DNA of 64,000 nt from Alsobacter sp045348435 (lineage in GTDB: Bacteria > Pseudomonadota > Alphaproteobacteria > Rhizobiales > Beijerinckiaceae), in assembly GCF_045348435.1 (NCBI RefSeq), contig NZ_CP157484.1, positions 372,001 to 436,000 on the forward strand, written 5' to 3'. Position 1 is the first letter of the stretch. Each line of letters begins with the position of its first letter. Of this stretch, positions 61,251 through 64,000 are shown in pieces. The translations under genes and the position numbers were made by a program. Below the pieces are notes generated by a model. The model made no database searches, was not told the origin of the DNA, and saw nothing but the letters and a program-made list of their open reading frames with translations.

Positions 61251-61721
61251 GTGTCAGAAGACAACAGCATCCTCATTGATCTCGTGGCGGACATCGTCTC
61301 CGCGTATGTATCAAACAACAAGTTGTCGCGTGAAGAGCTTGCGAGCGTGATCGGAAGCGTCCACTCGGCCCTTGTCGCCGTCTCGAGCGGGAAGAAGGAA
61401 GAGCCGGTCGAGGAGCTTCGCCCGGCGGTTCCGATCAAGAAGTCCGTGACCCCGGACTACATCGTCTGCCTCGAGGACGGGAAGACCTTCAAGTCATTGA
61501 AGCGTCATTTGTCGACCAAGTACGGCATGACCCCGGCCGACTATCGCGCCCGCTGGGGGTTGCCGTCCGACTACCCGATGGTCGCGCCGAACTACGCGGC
61601 GTCGCGGTCCGAGCTGGCCAAAAGCATGGGCCTCGGTCAGGCCCGCCGCAAGCCCGCTCCCCCGCCAGCGCCCACTCCGGCCAAGCGCGGCCGCCGCCCG
61701 AAGGCCGCCACGGCGGGTTGA
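61251..61721 (+). CDS. MucR/Ros family transcriptional regulator (zinc-ligand-poor variant)
   Basis: A 156-residue Ros/MucR DNA-binding protein. The N-terminus SEDNSILIDLVADIVSAYVSNNKLSREEL is the oligomerisation region. The C-terminal finger reads YIVCLEDGKTFKSLKRHLSTKYGMTPADYRARWGL. Ros has Cys-x2-Cys and His residues here; this protein keeps the first Cys but has Asp for the second, and Lys/Tyr replace the distal histidines. It is therefore of the zinc-independent type described for some Mesorhizobium Ml proteins. It should silence or regulate AT-rich targets such as exopolysaccharide and symbiosis genes. The GTG at 61251 has GGAG six bases upstream and is preferred over a GTG at 61212. 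Confidence 0.92.
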   Translation: MSEDNSILIDLVADIVSAYVSNNKLSREELASVIGSVHSALVAVSSGKKEEPVEELRPAVPIKKSVTPDYIVCLEDGKTFKSLKRHLSTKYGMTPADYRARWGLPSDYPMVAPNYAASRSELAKSMGLGQARRKPAPPPAPTPAKRGRRPKAATAG

Positions 61722-61932
61722 CCAAGCCTCGGACACCGATCGCGCCCCGTTGGCGCGGTCGCGCGTCCGCGGCCTCCCATGAGACAGCCGGACTCCGACC
61801 GGCGAGACGCCGCGCGCCACGGGCGCGCCGAGCATGAAGAAGGGCGAGCGTCCGCATGTCGCGACGCCGCCTCGCCGGGAACAGACTGAACTTCATCTGC
61901 ATTGGTGCAGGACCTTGCAGGAGAAACCCCCG

Positions 61933-62073
61933 ATGTCGACGCTCCATGCCGCTGCGGCGGCCGGCCTGATCGTCCCGGCTCTCACCTTCGCGCTCGTTCT
62001 CATGGTGGCGCAGGCCAAGGACAATGCGGAGAGCCGCATGGTTCCCGTGAGAGCCCAGCGCCGCCGGCGCTGA
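61933..62073 (+). CDS. Tiny single-pass membrane peptide (hypothetical)
   Basis: A 46-residue peptide with one hydrophobic helix (AAAAGLIVPALTFALVLMVA) and a basic tail (RRRR). AGGAGA lies about nine bases before the ATG. I recognise no domain. It sits alone between mucR and the aldehyde oxidoreductase genes. Support is limited to hydrophobicity and the ribosome binding site. Confidence 0.4.
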   Translation: MSTLHAAAAAGLIVPALTFALVLMVAQAKDNAESRMVPVRAQRRRR

Positions 62074-62133
62074 AGCCTGGCGGCCCCCTTCCGGGCTGCA
62101 TCACACAGCCTCCCGGGCTGCATCGCACAGGAC

Positions 62134-62158
62134 GAAGGGGCGTCGCGACGGCCCCTTC
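62134..62158. repeat. Hairpin-forming inverted repeat in spacer
   Basis: GAAGGGGC (62134-62141) and GCCCCTTC (62151-62158) flank GTCGCGACG, which pairs further. No T run follows, so it is not a typical terminator. Just upstream an 18-base direct repeat is seen at 62091-62108 and 62113-62130 with one mismatch. Together these occupy the spacer before the aldehyde oxidoreductase operon. Confidence 0.6.
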
Positions 62159-62315
62159 GGAAAGCCCCTGAGCTCCGGCCTACGCCGTGCGACGTTTGAG
62201 CACGGCCCGCTCGCGCCAGGAGCGGAGAGGAACCATCCCCCGCGCCTCCGGTTGATCTTGCACGACGCGTCCGGGCCTCCAGGCCGACGCTCCCCGTCAC
62301 GACCGGAGACCTGCC

Positions 62316-62846
62316 GTGAACACGCCATCCCGAACTGCGTCCGCGCTCCCGGACGCCATCCCCGTGCGCATCACGATCAACGGCGTCGAGCGTCCGTTGC
62401 AGGTCCAGCCCTGGACGACCCTGCTCGAACTGCTCAGGCTCGATCTCGACCTGACCGGAACCAAGAAGGGCTGCGACCACGGCCAGTGCGGGGCCTGCAC
62501 GGTCCTGGTCGACGGCGTCCGGGTCAATTCCTGCCTGACCCTCGCGGTCATGAAGGACGGCGCGAGCGTGGTCACCGTCGAGGGGCTGGCTCAGGATGGC
62601 GAGCTCCACCCGGTCCAGGCCGCCTTCATCGACCATGACGCGTTCCAGTGCGGCTATTGCACGCCGGGGCAGATCTGCTCCGCCGTGGGGCTGATCGCCG
62701 AGGGCAGGGCCAGGACGCGCGACGAGATCCGCGAGTTGATGAGCGGAAACATCTGCCGCTGCGGCGCCTATGTGAACATCGTCGCCGCCGTTGAGCAGGC
62801 CATGGCCGCGGGCGACCGCGCCGGCTTGCCGGGGGGCCGGCCATGA
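62316..62846 (+). CDS. PaoA-like [2Fe-2S] subunit of molybdenum aldehyde oxidoreductase
   Basis: A 176-residue iron-sulfur subunit of the xanthine oxidase family. The first [2Fe-2S] cluster is in KKGCDHGQCGACTVLVDGVRVNSCLT and the second in FQCGYCTPGQICSA and GNICRCGAY. It passes electrons from the molybdenum cofactor to FAD. No Tat signal is seen, unlike the E. coli periplasmic PaoA. GGAGA lies before the GTG. The stop overlaps the next gene's ATG as ATGA, so the subunits are coupled. Confidence 0.93.
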   Translation: MNTPSRTASALPDAIPVRITINGVERPLQVQPWTTLLELLRLDLDLTGTKKGCDHGQCGACTVLVDGVRVNSCLTLAVMKDGASVVTVEGLAQDGELHPVQAAFIDHDAFQCGYCTPGQICSAVGLIAEGRARTRDEIRELMSGNICRCGAYVNIVAAVEQAMAAGDRAGLPGGRP

Positions 62847-63856
62847 CCCCGTTTTCCTATGTGCGCGCCCAGAGCGCCGCCGAAGCCGTGCGCGAGCTGG
62901 CCGGGGATCCGACCGCGCGCGTCATCGCCGGCGGGACCAATCTCCTGGACCTGATGAAATACGACGTCGAGCGCCCGGGCCGTCTCGTCGACATCACCCG
63001 GCTGCCGCTGGACCGCATCGAGAGCCAGGGCGAGGGGCTGCGCATCGGCGCGCTCGTGACCAATTCGAACCTGGCCCATGACGAGCGGATCGCGCGCGAT
63101 TACCCGCTGCTGGCCAGCGCCATCCTGGCCGGCGCCTCCCCGCAGCTGCGCAACGCCGCCTCGACGGGCGGCAACCTGCTGCAGCGCACGCGCTGCTATT
63201 ACTTCTATGATCCCGCGACACCCTGCAACAAGCGCGAGCCCGGCTCGGGCTGTTCGGCGCGCGACGGCGTCAACCGCATCCACGCCATCCTGGGGACGAG
63301 CGAGCAGTGCATCGCCACCCATCCGTCCGACATGTGCGTGGCGCTGGCCGCCCTGGAGGCGGTGGTGCAGGTCGAAGGCCCGGACGGCGCGCGCGCCATC
63401 CCGATGGCCGAGTTCCATCGCCTGCCCGGCGATGCGCCCGAGACGGATTCCACGCTGCGGCCCGGCGAGCTGATCACCGCCGTGGACCTGCCGCGGCCCG
63501 CCTTCGCGGCGCATCACACCTATCTCAAGCTGCGCGACCGGCTGTCTTACGCCTTCGCGCTGGTGTCGGTCGCGGTCGGGCTCGACATGCGCGACGGCGT
63601 CATCGGGAAGGCCCGCCTGGCGCTGGGCGGCGTCGCCCACAAGCCGTGGCGCGTCCCGGAGGCCGAGGCGATCCTCGAGGGACAGGCGCCGGCGCCGGAG
63701 CGGTTCGCCCAGGCCGCCGAACGCCTCCTCGTCGGCGCGCAGGGGTTCGGACACAACGACTTCAAGATCGAGCTGGCGCGCCGCGCCATCGTGCGGGCGC
63801 TCGGCCAGGCCGCGGCCGGGACGCCGCAATCGCAGACCGACAAGCGGATCCAGTGA
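62843..63856 (+). CDS. PaoB-like FAD-binding subunit
   Basis: A 337-residue FAD subunit. VIAGGTNLLDLMKYDVERP and the RNAASTGGNLLQRTRC loop bind FAD. Four cysteines, Cys118, Cys128, Cys137 and Cys156 (RTRCYYFYD, TPCNK, GSGCSAR and SEQCIATHPSDM), correspond to the extra [4Fe-4S] insertion of E. coli PaoB, which most xanthine dehydrogenase FAD subunits lack. This places the operon in the PaoABC group oxidising aromatic or other aldehydes. It is followed 10 bases later by the molybdenum subunit. Confidence 0.93.
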   Translation: MTPFSYVRAQSAAEAVRELAGDPTARVIAGGTNLLDLMKYDVERPGRLVDITRLPLDRIESQGEGLRIGALVTNSNLAHDERIARDYPLLASAILAGASPQLRNAASTGGNLLQRTRCYYFYDPATPCNKREPGSGCSARDGVNRIHAILGTSEQCIATHPSDMCVALAALEAVVQVEGPDGARAIPMAEFHRLPGDAPETDSTLRPGELITAVDLPRPAFAAHHTYLKLRDRLSYAFALVSVAVGLDMRDGVIGKARLALGGVAHKPWRVPEAEAILEGQAPAPERFAQAAERLLVGAQGFGHNDFKIELARRAIVRALGQAAAGTPQSQTDKRIQ

Positions 63857-63866
63857 GGGCGCCGAC

Positions 63867-64000
63867 ATGAGCAACGCTGATTTGCATGTGGGGTCTCCGC
63901 GCAGCCGCGTCGACGGCCCGCTGAAGGTGACCGGGCAGGCCCGCTACGCCGCCGAGTTCGCCGCGCCCGGCCTGCTGCACGGGGTGATCGTGTCGAGCGC
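63867..64000 (+). CDS. PaoC-like molybdenum cofactor-binding subunit, N-terminal part (partial)
   Basis: The first 44 codons of the large molybdopterin subunit, cut by the window end. The start GSPRSRVDGPLKVTGQARYAAEF matches the opening of PaoC/xanthine dehydrogenase large subunits (VxRxDGxxKVTGxAxYxxD). The full protein is normally 730-770 residues and contains the catalytic Glu and the substrate pocket, which are not visible here. Confidence 0.88.
   Translation, partial: MSNADLHVGSPRSRVDGPLKVTGQARYAAEFAAPGLLHGVIVSS

Noticed and set aside
62091..62130. 18-base direct repeat considered as an operator of the aldehyde oxidoreductase operon
   Set aside because: It is about 185-225 bases upstream of the start, and no regulator gene is adjacent. 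It may be part of the repeat-rich spacer.
1..64000. tRNA, rRNA, CRISPR arrays and insertion sequences
   Set aside because: None was recognised on reading the intergenic regions of either strand; no transposase or integrase motif was seen.

Overview
The window is GC-rich chromosomal DNA, densely coded on both strands, with many GTG starts and many ATGA/GTGA/TGATG stop-start overlaps. The gene set points to an alphaproteobacterium of the order Hyphomicrobiales (Rhizobiales), perhaps near Methylobacteriaceae, Beijerinckiaceae or Bosea-like lineages: class I lysyl-tRNA synthetase, MucR/Ros regulator, FixL-FixJ-FixK, a PodJ-like Sel1 protein, DUF2865, DUF6460, DUF952-pyrD and an XagB-type glycosyltransferase. 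The genus cannot be fixed from the sequence alone. No tRNA, rRNA, CRISPR array, transposase or phage gene was recognised, and the region reads as ordinary chromosome.

Layout. 1-9002: the end of an acyl-CoA synthetase, a DUF2865 protein, then a tight six-gene operon (1340-9002). It encodes a carrier protein, an acyl-CoA-dehydrogenase-like flavoprotein, an aminoacyl-tRNA-synthetase-like amino acid:carrier protein ligase, a DUF1839 protein, a GH2 glycosidase and a two-domain alpha/beta hydrolase. 9121-17499: SCO copper chaperone, DUF1993, a solute-binding protein, an XagB-like glycosyltransferase, lysK, a TauE permease, a LexA-like S24 repressor and DUF952. 17496-31094: pyrD, then the ligase-associated DNA repair genes in two halves (exonuclease-ligase at 18671-21474; helicase-phosphoesterase at 27083-30573). 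Between the halves lie a permease, a LuxR-type response regulator, an esterase, DUF6460, MATE and a small exported protein. 31167-37122: TIGR02186-TauE pair and a PodJ-like scaffold. 37456-42893: fatty acid beta-oxidation genes separated and followed by palindromic intergenic repeats. 43653-51347: VOC protein, TadG-like VWA protein, SSF-hybrid histidine kinase, MscL, aminotransferase. 51415-54805: an oxygen-sensing FixL-FixJ-receiver-FixK cascade with a perfect FixK/FNR box. 55152-61721: AbrB-type membrane protein with a second FixK box, a soluble chemotaxis receptor, lipoprotein, CPA2 antiporter, exported protein and MucR. 62316-64000: the start of a PaoABC-like molybdenum aldehyde oxidoreductase operon, cut by the window edge.

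The most interesting system is the 1340-9002 operon. The ligase keeps the zinc triad and class II motifs of the known amino acid:carrier protein ligases, so the operon should load an amino acid onto its own carrier. I read the DUF1839 protein as a papain-like, BtrH-type acyltransferase and the last protein as a hydrolase-fold enzyme with Cys instead of Ser as nucleophile. The GH2 enzyme retains both catalytic Glu residues. Together these suggest a ribosome- and NRPS-independent pathway that moves a carrier-bound, possibly oxidised amino acid onto a sugar-containing acceptor. The product is unknown, and this pathway is inference.
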